Assembly (NCBI GenBank): GCA_015179125.1
Contig: WHVA01000053.1
Location: 186,001-250,000 of the forward strand
DNA length: 64,000 nucleotides
Reading direction: 5' to 3'
Source: Gautieria morchelliformis
Lineage: Eukaryota > Basidiomycota > Agaricomycetes > Gomphales > Gomphaceae
The notes under the pieces are model-generated. The model ran no database searches. It was given only the letters and a program-made list of their open reading frames with translations, and was not told where the DNA came from. This document shows positions 11,720-23,253 of this stretch, piece after piece. Position 1 is the stretch's first letter. Each line of letters opens with the position of its first letter. Position numbers and translations under genes: made by a program.

Positions 11720-14700
11720 TTAACCTCCTTTTCCTGCATCGTGTCTCCCATGCGCTATTCGTGGGCCTGTCGGCCGCCGAGGCGCTCGCAGACGCGGTGA
11801 AGCATCTGCCTCCTCCGTCTTCTTCTGCCATTGGTCAATTAGTTTTGAGACGCCCTGGTATGGCCTTTCAGGCGAGGGGGAGGATATTAGGGTTTCCGCG
11901 ACAGGCGCAGGCGTGAGGTCTACAGTCTTAGGTATCGAAAGTGATGCTGGTTTGAGTGGTTTTGAAGGCGCTGCAGAGGGGGTTATACCCTTGACGGGTC
12001 CTGTAGTCTGCTTACCAGGTGAGACGGACTGTCGTCGTGGCACAGGGGTTACGAAGTCATCCTTAAGCTTCGCTGTCTCAACGGCAGGCGGTCCAAGTGA
12101 GTTATAGTCGCCAAACGATGCAACCGTGGGAGAACGTCGTGGCTTGGGTTTCGGTTTCGTCTTGGACTGTTCCGTGAGTAGACTAGTAACCTGACCTACC
12201 GAAAACGAGACGCCCGAGGGCGAGATGGGTGGGAACCGCGATGTGATTGGTGAAGGAGTCTTAGACCTCAAACCTACAGGCTTGCTAGCAAATGCTGGTG
12301 GGTCTTTGGGTCTAGCTCCGCCACCCAGGTTCTCATATAGGTCCACCATATCAGATATTGATCCCCGTCGAGGAGACGCACGCTGTCGCTGTCCCTCAGG
12401 TGCCCTTAAGTTGGAAGTGGGGTCCATAGAAGGCTTTGGCGGGAACATAAACATAGACTGAGGCCGGGGTCTATCACTGCGATCTAGCGCTGGTGCCCCA
12501 GGAGATAGTCTGGACGTTGGTTGTGACTTATGTTCGCTTGACTCCGTAAGATGAGCTGGACTTGTCTGCTCTACAAGTGAACTAGACCCTGATCTACGGG
12601 TTGCTAATTCCGCCCTGGAATCGGGAACGATAGAGGTCGGGGAAAGTAAAGTCGGGGCAGGTGATGCAGACGGTGGTAAAGAGAGGTCGACAAGAATACC
12701 TGATGTCCGCCTTTCCTTTCGCTCGAGGGCGGGAGACGACAATCCTGTCCGTTCTCTATCCGCTGGGACCTTTGCAGCTCCACCATATAGATCCACAAGA
12801 TCGTGAACCGAACTCTGGCGACCCTTAGCTCGCCTCTTTCCGCGGTTATCCATTACGCGGCCGTTAACATCTTCCGGTTCCTCGGCATCGTCCGAAGAGG
12901 AATCCTGTCGATGGGGCACATGTGCATGCATCGCGGCACGCGTTGAGTTTGCAACATTGTTGTGTGAACCAGTGACCCTAGAGGGTGAAGCACCTTTCTG
13001 TTCATAAGGTTTGGTTGCTTCCGGGGTATGTGCATCCGTGTTCTGGGTTGACGTGCCCGTTAACTTGGAGGGAGCCGATGATGCCATTGAGGGGCCAAGA
13101 GAGAACGCCGCAGACGGGCTTCGTTTCAGTGGCGATGAGTGGGACTCTGTTGGGCTTTTGACGGGAACGGGATCATCCCCGGTCAGCCAATCCTGAGGCG
13201 CGGGTCGTGTATCCGTAGCCTTGATTGATAGAGAACTGCGATGCCTTCGCGCAAGGGCGGGGCGTGAAGGGCGATACTTGGTTGGCGAGCTGCCTATCGG
13301 TAGTGGTCGCTTGTCCACAGGCTCCGGTTTACTTGTGGACACCGAAGATTCGCTGAGTGGCCCTGTCTCTGCTTGATTATCGCGCATCGTCGTCCCTGTA
13401 ACTTGCTGCGAACGTGCTTCTCCTATGAGAGGTATGTTGCTGTTCTTTGATCCCGACAGCTTGATACCTGATGGTGACGAGCGATAATCTTCTGTCCGTG
13501 ACTGTGTCGGGTGGTGTGACTTTAACTCGACGTCGAGATATGTTGACGATATAGCTGGCGACCGCCAGCCTTTGTCAAGCTCGTCCAAAGATGGAAACCG
13601 TTCCTCAACAGAAAGAGACGCGGGGGGGTGATACCTCGCCAAACCTGTGCGAGAAGCGGGGATCCGAGGCGAGAGGGGTGTGGCTGTCGCTGCAGGTATA
13701 GGAGTTCGAGAAATGCCGTTGAGGCGAGGAGGAGGGGGGGGCTGTCTGTTAAGATTTGACCTGGCATTATTTGTCGCTTCTGCAAGAGTCGGGGATGGTT
13801 CCAGTGAACGCGAAATACCTCCCAGGCCGTCGAATGCATCCTTCTGAACGCCCAGGCCAGGAATTGGAGGCTTTTTCGACACGGCTGGGGTAGTTGATGT
13901 CAGGGATGCAGTTGTTTTCCCAACAGCTGACTCCACGAATGAGTCCCCGAACCCGCTCAAACCCTCCACAGTGCTTGGCTTAGCCTTGCCGTTTCTAATA
14001 TTCCACACATCATCTACCGCTTGGTCGACATTTGCCTTCCGCACGGCATTCCATTGGTCATCAAACTTGCGGACATCCGGTTGGTGTTCATGTTTGGGTG
14101 GCACGGAAGAAGCTGAGACAGCTGAGACAGCTGAAGTAGCTGGACGACCACGTCGCATAGGAGCGATCGCATCCAAAACAGTTTGGCGAGCTTGGGCAGC
14201 TGAAGTAATATTTGTCGTAGGGATGGAAGGTGGGCGAAAGCTGACTACATCGTCGATGCTGGACAATTTGGACTCCTGCAATGATGGGCGAAATGATTGC
14301 GGTGATGGGATGTCCTACGACCTGGGTCAGTATACACGATGAGTGCAACGTAATTATCGCTTTACATATCGATAAGGAGATTTGGTTCCTCGTATACGGT
14401 GCACCAGGGAGAGTATCTCAAAGACGCTTGGGCGCTGAGTACCAAGCTCGCGTAGCATTGACGCTGCAGAAGTTCAATGGCTTGTATGATGATGAGTGAC
14501 TAACATCCACGCACCAATGAGGGAGTTGATCTGGGGCGAATAAACTGGATATGGTGGGATTTTGTATTGCACATTCAGTATCGCCAGCGGACCATGTTCT
14601 TCAAATGGAGTCGTGTAATAGCATAACTTGTACAGCAAGACGCCCAGCGCCCAGACGTCTAATTTGTGATATTCAAATAATACGGTCTGTCAAAACCACT

Positions 14701-15550
14701 TGACACTCACCGGATTTTTCATCAACCGGCCGTCGAAGGTGAACATCTACCATCTCTGGCGCTCTGTACTGCAAAGTGGTATGCTTATTCAAGTCTGCCT
14801 CCAGCAGCCTAATTTCATGCATCGAAGAAGGTGGTCGTGGGAGGACGTGAGTCGAGGAGCCAAAATCACATAGTTTATAACGCGTGAGACTTGATTGCAA
14901 TATGTTCTCAACTTTCAAGTCACGGTGTAGCAGAGCAGGCTTGAGGTTGTGCATAGCTGCAACAGCCTCACAGACGTCAACAAATATTTGGAGTATCTCC
15001 GCCTCGGTGAGTCGCTCCCGAAGACGTCTGTTCATCATGTCGATGATTCCCCCACCTGGTCGCGGATTCAGGGACACGCCGCGCGGTACAAGGGTGACAT
15101 ACCATTGCAGAACTCCATAAGAATAAACACCTCATATGTTCCATTCGGCAGTGTATGCCATGATGCATCGATAAAATTCACAATGTTCGGATGGCCTCGC
15201 AGAAGGCGCTTGAGGCGTGCATTAGTCCGGTACATATGTCCTGCAAGAGCCCTGCATAGATACAGACCATGATGTCCACCTCCTTCTTGACTTCAACGAG
15301 CATAGCCTCGTCGGCGACCGCAATACGCTTGAGTACATGTTGAGTTGTATTGTGAATTGGTGTCGCCGACCGCACCAGGTATACATGGGCGAAGCCACCT
15401 ATCACATGACTTGTAAACGGTATTTCATGAGGATTGAAATTCATGCACACCCTGATTCAGGTACTTCTCAACCTGAATGGTGTAATTATTCACCAAGATT
15501 GTCTGACCAGGGGAAAGCGTTCCCCTATCCGCTGCATAGGCATGGGCCAT
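11720..15550 (-). CDS. Ark1/Prk1 (NAK) family serine/threonine kinase
   Basis: This kinase family phosphorylates endocytic coat and actin-patch proteins (yeast Ark1/Prk1/Akl1, animal AAK1/GAK). The start ATG at 15550 gives [17 protein letters not shown]. The Gly-rich loop is [11 protein letters not shown], the Lys motif is HVLKRIAV, the catalytic loop is [12 protein letters not shown], the magnesium loop is LCDFGSST and the APE motif is [29 protein letters not shown] and [11 protein letters not shown] close the kinase domain. Several introns interrupt this part, for example at CNG|GTATGT and before the long last exon (acceptor near 14280). The last exon encodes some 850 residues rich in Ser, Pro and Thr with no fold I recognise, ending in a short conserved-looking block ([14 protein letters not shown]). 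It appears intact. Confidence 0.88.
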
Positions 15551-15774
15551 AGTGTGGGATTCAACCAGGAATATCCACAATGGCCTCCGTGCTGCTCTTT
15601 CCTAGACGTTGCGTGTAGCGTTGCGACGTTAGCAGGTTGCGCAACAGCGAACGCCACGCCGGTGAGCGCCCGTCTCGATGCTAAGTAATTTTACCCCCGC
15701 GATCCCTCTTCCTATACTGTACTGAATACCAAATTGAGTACACGTTGCTTCGCTGCAAATAATGTAACCTATAA

Positions 15775-18049
15775 CTATAATGCCAGCTTTTTCGCCGCTT
15801 TCGCTTGCTCCAACGCCTCTCGAGCCTTCTTTTCTCGCCACTCACAGCCCGACATATATTCACAAGTACTAAAGAAGATGAGCAGACACTGGGCAAAAAT
15901 AGACATTGACGCACTAGCACCGACTGGACTCCTCCACTGTGACTCCACGAGGATCACGCTCTCCATGCCACCATTGTAATATATTGGTGAGATGTGCATC
16001 CAACATGACGTCATCGTACGTGAACCGCTTTTGGCCAATAATGTCACCTGTTTGTCTTCCGGAAGACACTGTTGATGATGGTAAGTGTTAATTTAGAACA
16101 GGATGCATTTGACTTACTTCTGCAACTGGGAAGGTCTGCGTTAACTTTATTGGATGCAGTAGCTTGGGGTAAGTTGGCGGCCTCTCGTAAACTCTCGCGA
16201 ATGGCCCATTCCAACTGCGAATCAAGTGTCCCTCCTGAATGAGAGTCCTCCTCGATGCGGGCAGGTTCATTCGTGGTAGCAATGACACCCTGGTCGGGCG
16301 GTCCAGGGGTACAGGGCTCCTGCTCCACAATGGTACTGTGCTGCATCTCGCTGCATTCGTCTTTGGGGCCAGGAGTATATCGCAAGCTCTCTTCCAGAGC
16401 TCTCTGAAGGTCTTGGTCCTCCGAAGATAAAACTGGACGAGACCGGCTCTTATGCTTTCGTCGATCCTTTGGTCCAGCGGCTCGAAGGCGGTACACCAGT
16501 GTGAGTTGATCATTAACTGGGGGGTTAATGTCGGCTCTCTCGTGCCCTTCCCACTCGTTAACTCCAAGGTGATGTATGGCAGTTTTCCACCTGCTTTCCA
16601 GGTCCTTCAAACAGATCGACTTGTCCAAGACGTTGAGAAGGGATGCCTCTTCCAAAAAAGTGTCAGAAAAACTGCGCTGAGGGTCTAAACCAATGTGCTG
16701 CCAGAGATGGTCAAAATCAAAGTATGATGAGGTCGAGAGAAGTGCATCAAGCAGCCGCTTGTAAACCATTAGCTGGAGGCGGGAAGGAAGAGTCGCCGCG
16801 TGCTGTGGCAAAGATGCCGACAGTCTAGTTTTGCTATCAACTAAGTGGAGTGTATGTGTTCTCCTGCTTCCGGGGACAGGGACCTTCGTAGATGCTTCCA
16901 GCCGCTCGGTTATACTAGGTGGTGATGTTTTTGTTTCATGGTCGTTTAGGACTGGGGTAAGCCATTGTTTCTTTGGAGTAATTGGGAAAAAGGAGCTCAG
17001 TTTGAGCTGCTTGTCGGGGGAAGATATTTCAGCACCATTCGTGTGCTTAGACTTAGTTTTGCGTCGAGTGCTCGGCACTGAATTATTTGGTCTCTTGCGT
17101 TGTTCAGAATCTTGCTCAGCCACAAGGGGTATGCGATTTATTTCGTCCTATCGACACATGAGGCGAGGCACAGAAGGGGGACAAAAATTCATGATGCTTA
17201 ACTACAATTCCAATAACCAAGTGGTTATGTATAAAACCCACAACCGGAAATTCGCGCTGTAATTTCAACAATTTCAAAGTCAATTCAGAATGCATGCTGC
17301 TATAATGTAGAATTACTGACACATTTTCCAAGTAACATTAAAGTTTGAATATCGTTGAGCATGTTGATTAACCTAAGCAAAGAGTGGAACCCCGACTTTA
17401 CTAACGCGGTTGAAAAATAGTCATACCGAAGACCCCACTCCTCTTCTAGTGTTTGTACGCGTATCGAGACTTGTGGGGGGTGTATTTCTCGCTCTAGTGC
17501 AGTATGTATGGCCTAATTCACAGAAGGTCAGATACGCCAGGGCTCGTCAGTCTTGATCTACTGACATGTCCCTCACGAAGAACAACGTCATTACGCTGTG
17601 CTGTTTCCTTTTCCACCCTTATTTCCTTGCCTTCTCGAGTAATAAATGATTCGGGGCGTTTATCTAGCCTTTTCGACCGGTATTGTTGCAGTCCGTATTC
17701 GAATTGGACTTCGCACCTGCCATGCTTGTAAACAGAAAATTCAGCACGAATACTTGATTTAAACTTGCCATGCTGGTGCCACGAGATCTGTAACTGACAA
17801 ACGACCCATAGGTCTATAGCGCTGGAAAGGAGTGGTCACTGGTAACCTGATGGTAGTCATCTCCTCGCATTTAGATGTTTGAGGAACTTCCAATTCAACA
17901 TCCAGATGCTTTGGAGGTTTACAGAGCGTATTGGAGGGTGCCACTGACACATCGACACTTAGTGCATCGATTTTGGCGCAATCTTCTGCTGAGAGCTCGC
18001 CAATGGCGCCGCCAACTTGTGCATCATACTCGTCTTCTGATGTGGACAT
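15775..18049 (-). CDS. Exonuclease V, iron-sulfur (EXO5)
   Basis: EXO5 is a PD-(D/E)XK single-strand exonuclease with a 4Fe-4S cluster, acting in nuclear or mitochondrial DNA maintenance. ATG at 18049 (MSTSEDEYDAQ). The order is LSVTDLVAPAWC (first cluster Cys), VQFEYGLQQYRS, AIHTALEREIHPPQVSI, REFPVVGFIHNHLVIGIDE (acidic metal ligand), an inserted basic/Ser-rich linker with SSFFPITPKK, HTLHLVDSKTRL (the D-x-K of the nuclease), SRLQLMVYKRLLDALL, then FTYDDVMLDAHL. The C-terminus SSRCYTCEYMSGCEWREK supplies Cys as C-x2-C-x5-C. The first intron appears to use a GC donor (GCAAGT, near 17767), because only that choice gives APAWCEVQFEYG in frame. At least six introns are implied. It appears intact and shares a promoter region with the oxidoreductase. 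Confidence 0.88.
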
Positions 18050-18276
18050 GTGGCAGTAACAAGAGGCTGTGACATGAATTCGACAACTTCTCTTCGTTTA
18101 TGTACTAGAATAAGAAACAATCACCGTCGTTCAAATTTGAGAAAATGGGGCCTCGAACCGCACCTCTGCGAAGCTCTGGCCGGGCTTACGAAGCGGTTGC
18201 GTGACGCTCATCGTAGCCTTATGTAATAGTCCACAAGCAAGGATTGATTTCAACCAATACCCCAACAAGCAACCAA
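18050..18276. promoter_or_regulatory. Divergent promoter between EXO5 and the oxidoreductase
   Basis: There are only 227 bp between the two start codons, which point away from each other, so this interval must hold both promoters and 5' leaders. I see no clear TATA box on either side and name no factor site. Confidence 0.6.
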
Positions 18277-19820
18277 ATGGCTGACAAGTTGACGGCACCC
18301 ATAGATACTCGGTCTCAAATTCCATTCTCTCGACCACCGACACCCCATGCTTCACCTGCAAGGGTCGGATTCTGCGGTATAGGCGCAATGGGACGCCACA
18401 TGGCTCGTAATCTGGCAAGGCGTCAAGGATCAGACGTCCCTCCCCTCCTTATCTATAACCGTACCGTCGCTAAGGCTCAATCGCTAGCCGAAGAACTCGG
18501 AAAGGAAAAGATCGCAGTTGCGTTGCGTCCAGAGCAGTTGGTCACCGATTGTGATATTATCATCACAAGTCTTCCAAATGACGCCGCAGTCAAGTCTGTC
18601 TATGAAGTGTTGTCCCAAGCTCTCAAGGTAATGTACCATAATCAATGAAATGTCTTTCAAGCTACTTACGCATATTATAGAATTCTCATTATGAGAGACA
18701 CAAGGTTTTCGTGGAAACATCGACCGTATGTATCTCCTCCTGACTCGACTGTCCCTTATAACCATTCTAATGATAGATTCACCCTACTTTATCTGGTATG
18801 TATGAGCAACCAGCCAATGATGGAGTTTTACACTTTGTACAGGTGAACTCTACACACTTATGTCAGGACCTCATACCCATTTTATCACATCTCCTGTGTT
18901 GGGTTTGTAAACCTCTGAATCAGTTGCTGGAGAGCCTGACACCTGCCTAAAAGGGCCGCCACCGGCAGCAGACGCTGCTCAGCTTATTATCGTCATGGCA
19001 GGTGACGTCAGAGCTAAGCGGGAAATTGCATACCTATTTGTGCCCGCGGTTGGGAAGAAAGTCATTGATGTCGGGGGCAACGTTGAAAAGGGTCAGTGAC
19101 TGGTAACGACCCTCGGGCAAGACACGGTTTTGACGATTCCACGCCGTCAGCCCCTACGTTGAAGTTACTCGGTAATTCTCTTCTGATTGGCTCGATTGAA
19201 CTCATGGGGGAAGTTATGACGCTCGCCGACAAGTCAGGCGTTGGTATCGACCACGTAGGTGTCAGACAGAACTCCTTTCACCCATGCTGATGTATATTGA
19301 CAAGGTTGAACGTCTTATGAATGGTGAGTTTCGGTATTACGCACAGGCCGACTGATCGTCCACTTCCATTTGCCTTTTAAGATATCTTCCCAATACCTTG
19401 GTAAGTTTTCCCCTGTTCCGTTGTACTGGGTATCCAAGCTGAACGCTGCCATAGGTGGTCGCTTTACAGCAACAAAATTGCCAACGACAAGTTTGATGGG
19501 ACCAAGGGTTTCCATCTGGACGGGGGTATTAAAGACGCATCGTACGTTGCTGTAGCTTTCCTGGAATCGGACCCATAAGTCTTCTCAAATACAGTCACAT
19601 TCGCTCATTGGCTGCAACGCATAATTCACCGATGCCCATTATAGACGTTGCACACCAGCATATGCTCACGGCCAGGGCAATTCATGGCGCACAGGGGGAA
19701 GAAGCGAAATATCCGGTCCTTGATTGGTCGGCGCTAGTGGCAGGAAGTCGGGTTGCTGCTGGCTTGAGTGGGTTAGAGTCGTCTACCGTGCGTGCCATTC
19801 CAGTTCAAAACTTGTCTTAG
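18277..19820 (+). CDS. 3-hydroxyisobutyrate dehydrogenase-like NAD(P)-dependent oxidoreductase
   Basis: This is a beta-hydroxyacid dehydrogenase family enzyme; the substrate is not determined by sequence alone (3-hydroxyisobutyrate in valine breakdown, or a tartronate/glyoxylate-type substrate). ATG 18277 (MADKLTAPIDTRSQ). The Rossmann motif is VGFCGIGAMGRHMARNLA. Then come DCDIIITSLPNDAAVKSV, VFVETSTIHPTLSGEL, SPVLG joined by a ~51-nt intron to PPPAADAAQLI, LLGNSLLIGSIELMGEVMTL (helical dimer domain), DKFDGTKGFHLDGGIKDASH with the K of the active site, and a C-terminus ending PVQNLS. About nine short introns are needed. There is no clear targeting signal. The last few codons lie inside the inverted duplication, whose left arm begins here. 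Confidence 0.85.
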
Positions 19821-20096
19821 GAACTCATTGCTCAGAACAGGGCACACAAGTTGTTGTAAGTAAGGATTGATTTTCATGATTGGAAGGGAATACGTGATCT
19901 TTCTGAATTCGCCGTGATTATGATCGAGTTGTATATGTACGTGCGATTGGCTCCTATACTCGTCTCGGGGAAGTATCGTAAGGTACTTTCGGCGGATCAT
20001 TTAGTATCGTCATTCCTTCGCCACCCGCGCAGACAATAGAATAAATTGGGGCATAGAACCAAATTAGCTATTCATCATTCCACGAGCGCAGTCCTT
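19821..20096. other. Intergenic stretch inside the left arm
   Basis: These 276 bp lie between the oxidoreductase stop and the AAA+ stop. The stretch is present in inverted form at about 60085-60370, which shows it is part of the duplicated unit. I see no gene in it. Confidence 0.6.
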
Positions 20097-22227
20097 TCAG
20101 ATCATCAAGTCTGGCAAGTTTGGCCTGCCGCGATTCCAGTCGCTCACAACGTCAAGCACGGTGTCGATATGCTTCGTCGAGAATGGTGCACCACTCTCCA
20201 GCGCTATGCATTGCGCACTTCCGACTGCATTCTTGATCTATGGACTGCATTAGCACTTCCATGTATCGTAATGAAAGAAAGAAAGCGAACCTGCCGCCCA
20301 TTCATCGAGTGTCTTGCGAGGCGGTTGAGTTCCTCGTCGCTAATTTCGCCAGCACTCTCTGCTACCTTACCGTAGAACGTTCTCCAGATCGCTTTGCGAG
20401 ACTCAAAGTCCAGGTCGGGATATTTTATGGAGAAATGAATCCGACCTACAATAGTAGTTAGTTGATCCAACAAGGTAAACAAAAGTTCAATCATCCGAAC
20501 TTTCGAATGCCGCATCGCACTGCTCAATCATATTTGTTGTCAGTATCAAGATGCCTTGATAATACTCCAATTGCCTGAGGAAAATCGAGACCAGAGCGTT
20601 CCGCTTAACATCCGTTCCACTCCTCTTCTGCAAGAAGACCTCAGCTTCGTCAAGCAATAGCACCGCGTCCCACATCTGGGCTAGCTCGAGTATCCTTGCC
20701 AAGCGCTGGTCCAAATCACTGGGCTCAATCCCGAGCTCGCCCGCAGTGACTACGTACAGTGGCCGGCGAGTGATCTCGGCCACAGCTTCTGCTGTGAGGG
20801 TTTTGCCAGTCCCTGGGGCCCCGGACAAGAGCCCTATAATCCCCTTCCCTTTCCCACGGACAACGTCATCAAAGTGCTTGGAGTGGGCTACGTGTTGTTT
20901 AACAAGCGAATAGATGAGATCTTTTGGTTTTTCACCCAGGACCAGCAGTCGGAAGGCTTCGTCTGTCCAGACAATGTCTTCTAAACGGTCCATGGCAAAC
21001 CCACCTAGGTATGGACGGCCGAAAGTGAGTATACTGACTATATGCGCGTATGAGGTTAGCACATACCCCACATCTTAACACCAAAACAGAACCCAAGCAA
21101 AATGGGCGTGCAGATCATGCACTGCTCATCGGTAAGCTTATCCCATTCCAGTCGCTCGTAGACTTGGAGGTTAAAGGTGCAGTTCGGTTCGAAAGTGCGA
21201 AACGCGGCGGGATCGATCATCACACGTCCGTATGTCTAAAGATCCCATCCATCCATCAGTACACATGAAAAGGTAGGACTGTAACTGCAGTCACCTACAT
21301 TGAATTTGAACCGCTTGGGTATACCCTTTTCAGTCATGCTCTCGCCCTTCTCAATCCTGGTCTCGCGCATCGCCAGTCCGCTAATCTCGTTGTAGCCACG
21401 GCTAAGCCGGTTCAAGGTTACGAACTTCCTTCCCCTGGTGACAGCATAGCAGCTAATCGCGTCCTTATCCTTGTGATACTTGAGAGGGTACACTGTTAAA
21501 TGCTGGATCCTGCGTGCTCCGACAAACGCGTCAATCTCGAGCCTATCCCGCGCGAGCCCAAAGGTTGTCCCATCGTTAGTAATGACATCACAATCGATCG
21601 CAGCGTATTTGCTGTGGTCTGCTCTTTTCCCGTATGAGACGCTTCGAGCTATAAGTATTTGTGCCTGTTCCGTCATGTGGTGGTAGTAATACACGAGGGT
21701 GTTTGGCGCGAACAGTGCCCATAAAAGGGTGAATGTAATCTCCTCGTGAGCGGTGAGTTTCTTGAAGTCAGCGATGTCGTTTCCATGATCCTCTTCGATG
21801 TATTGGAGTGCCACCTTGAGATCAGCGATGAGTGCGACGTCCTGCAAGTCTTTCGATTGCTCCTTCTCCAGCCTATTCTCAAGGCCGAAGTGAGAGTAGA
21901 AGAATAACCTCGGATCAGCCTGAAAATGCACAATAGGAAACGAGATTCAATCGAATGAAGGCAGTGTCACTCACGACTGGCGGGTTTCGATTGAGCTCCA
22001 AGCCTTGCACGTCACTGTTTATATCCATGAGCACATCACATAACGCCTGGCTCTTGATCTCTATCATTGTACTCTCGTGCTGTCCCTTGTAATCGATAAC
22101 GCGCACGACAAGGAGCGCAGGCTTCTTGTCGGACACTCGTTTCTTGACGGGTTTGTTTGTTTTTCGGAGGGTATCGGAAAATGTCCGTCTGGGTGGGAAA
22201 AAGCTCAGTTGCAGGGCAGAAAATCAT
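20097..22227 (-). CDS. Orphan AAA+ ATPase, left-arm copy
   Basis: This is a fungal AAA+ protein with an N-terminal domain of a kind often fused to AAA in basidiomycetes and ascomycetes (recalled as DUF7025); its function is unknown. Recognisable coding begins near VSDKKPALLVVRVIDYKG, then IEIKSQALCDVLMDINSDVQ, intron, ADPRLFFYSHFGLENRL, intron, LTDEQCMICTPILLGFC and GGFAMDRLEDIVWTDEAFR. Walker A is SGAPGTGKTLTAEAV, Walker B is AVLLLDEAEVF and sensor 1 is GILILTTN. After an intron come RIHFSIKYPDLDFESRKAIW and a lid region, ending NRGRPNLPDLMI (stop at 20097). The exact start is unresolved: the frame upstream of KKRVSDKK reaches a stop, so a 5' intron is likely. It is head-to-head with the NACHT gene. 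Confidence 0.82.
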
Positions 22228-23253
22228 GCGGAAGAATTAACGGACAGGTCAAAGCTGGTCAATTGCATATCGTTACAGTGAGAGACACGAGAGGTCATAA
22301 CAGGAGATGCTCACTATTGATCATAGCGAGCAATACGGGTTTGAGGGGGGGCGGGTTCTGAGACCTGCTGGTCCACTAAACTCATGTTGAGGCCTGCGAG
22401 GTCAAGGAGGATTGAGGCCTGAGAGGCAGCTCTTAAGCATGCCTATGTATGTCGACACACATAAAGTGGCAGTTAAGCCGTGGGGGCAGGGCTGTGGGCC
22501 ACAGCATGTCCATAAGCTTCATGGCAATGAACTTCTACGGAGAGGGTCTGACCCCAGGCTTGGCATCACATTCCACCGAATCTGGACAGCAACCCCGGTG
22601 AGAAGTGGTTAAGTATGCTATCGCATCGGACGTTGTCGGACTAAAATCTGCAACCTGCGCACCTTTAGGCGCTGAGGCGTTGTCGATTGGTACGGCTCGG
22701 GTGCCTGGCGCCTATCGTCCTTTAGACTTTTGCTACTCCATGGTGAAGAGAGCTGTCACCGGCAGCTAGCAAGAGCAAGCTCCGCGCAACTTATTTTGAG
22801 GAGTGGTCCTGGGGGACTTGTGCTGACAACGACTCGGTCGCCGCAACGGAGGATAGAAAGCGCTGGCGATCCCATCGCCAGGGGCCCGAACCGTACCAAT
22901 TGACTGATCAGTGGGCGCTGTGGAGGATCAACTATACTCGACTTGGTCTAAACATCTAAACATACAACTTTTCTCATGCGAAGCTGCTTTAGAACTGCGG
23001 GTTTACGATTTTAGGAGTAAATAGGTCACCGCTTGTCTCAGTTCCTGCATCGTCTCCCGGAGCTCTATCATGTGGTACTGCGGTAAGGCTATGGTCTCCA
23101 GCGCCACAGTAAATATAGGTCGGGTATTACACTTCATCCGTTCAAGAAACCGGTGCGAGTTCCTTGGCGATACTTATATCTAGTCAGCCAGGCAACTGCT
23201 CGTTCCTTCGTCGATCCTTGAAGTTCTATACGTGTTCATTGAAGGACTTACCA
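22228..23253. promoter_or_regulatory. Shared upstream region of the AAA+ and NACHT genes, left arm
   Basis: About 1 kb separates the two divergent genes. Much of it is conserved in inverted form at about 56994-57912. One block of roughly 100 bp near 22470-22555 is present only here. No further gene is seen. It must hold both promoters; I cannot name sites. Confidence 0.5.

Noticed and set aside
17100-17123. EXO5 as an N-terminally truncated gene starting at 17123
   Set aside because: Upstream exons with all expected blocks are found up to ATG 18049, joined by good splice sites.
18940-18960. A 21-nt intron in the oxidoreductase
   Set aside because: A 51-nt intron ending CTAAAAG gives the family sequence SPVLG-PPPAADAAQ, so the very short one is not needed.
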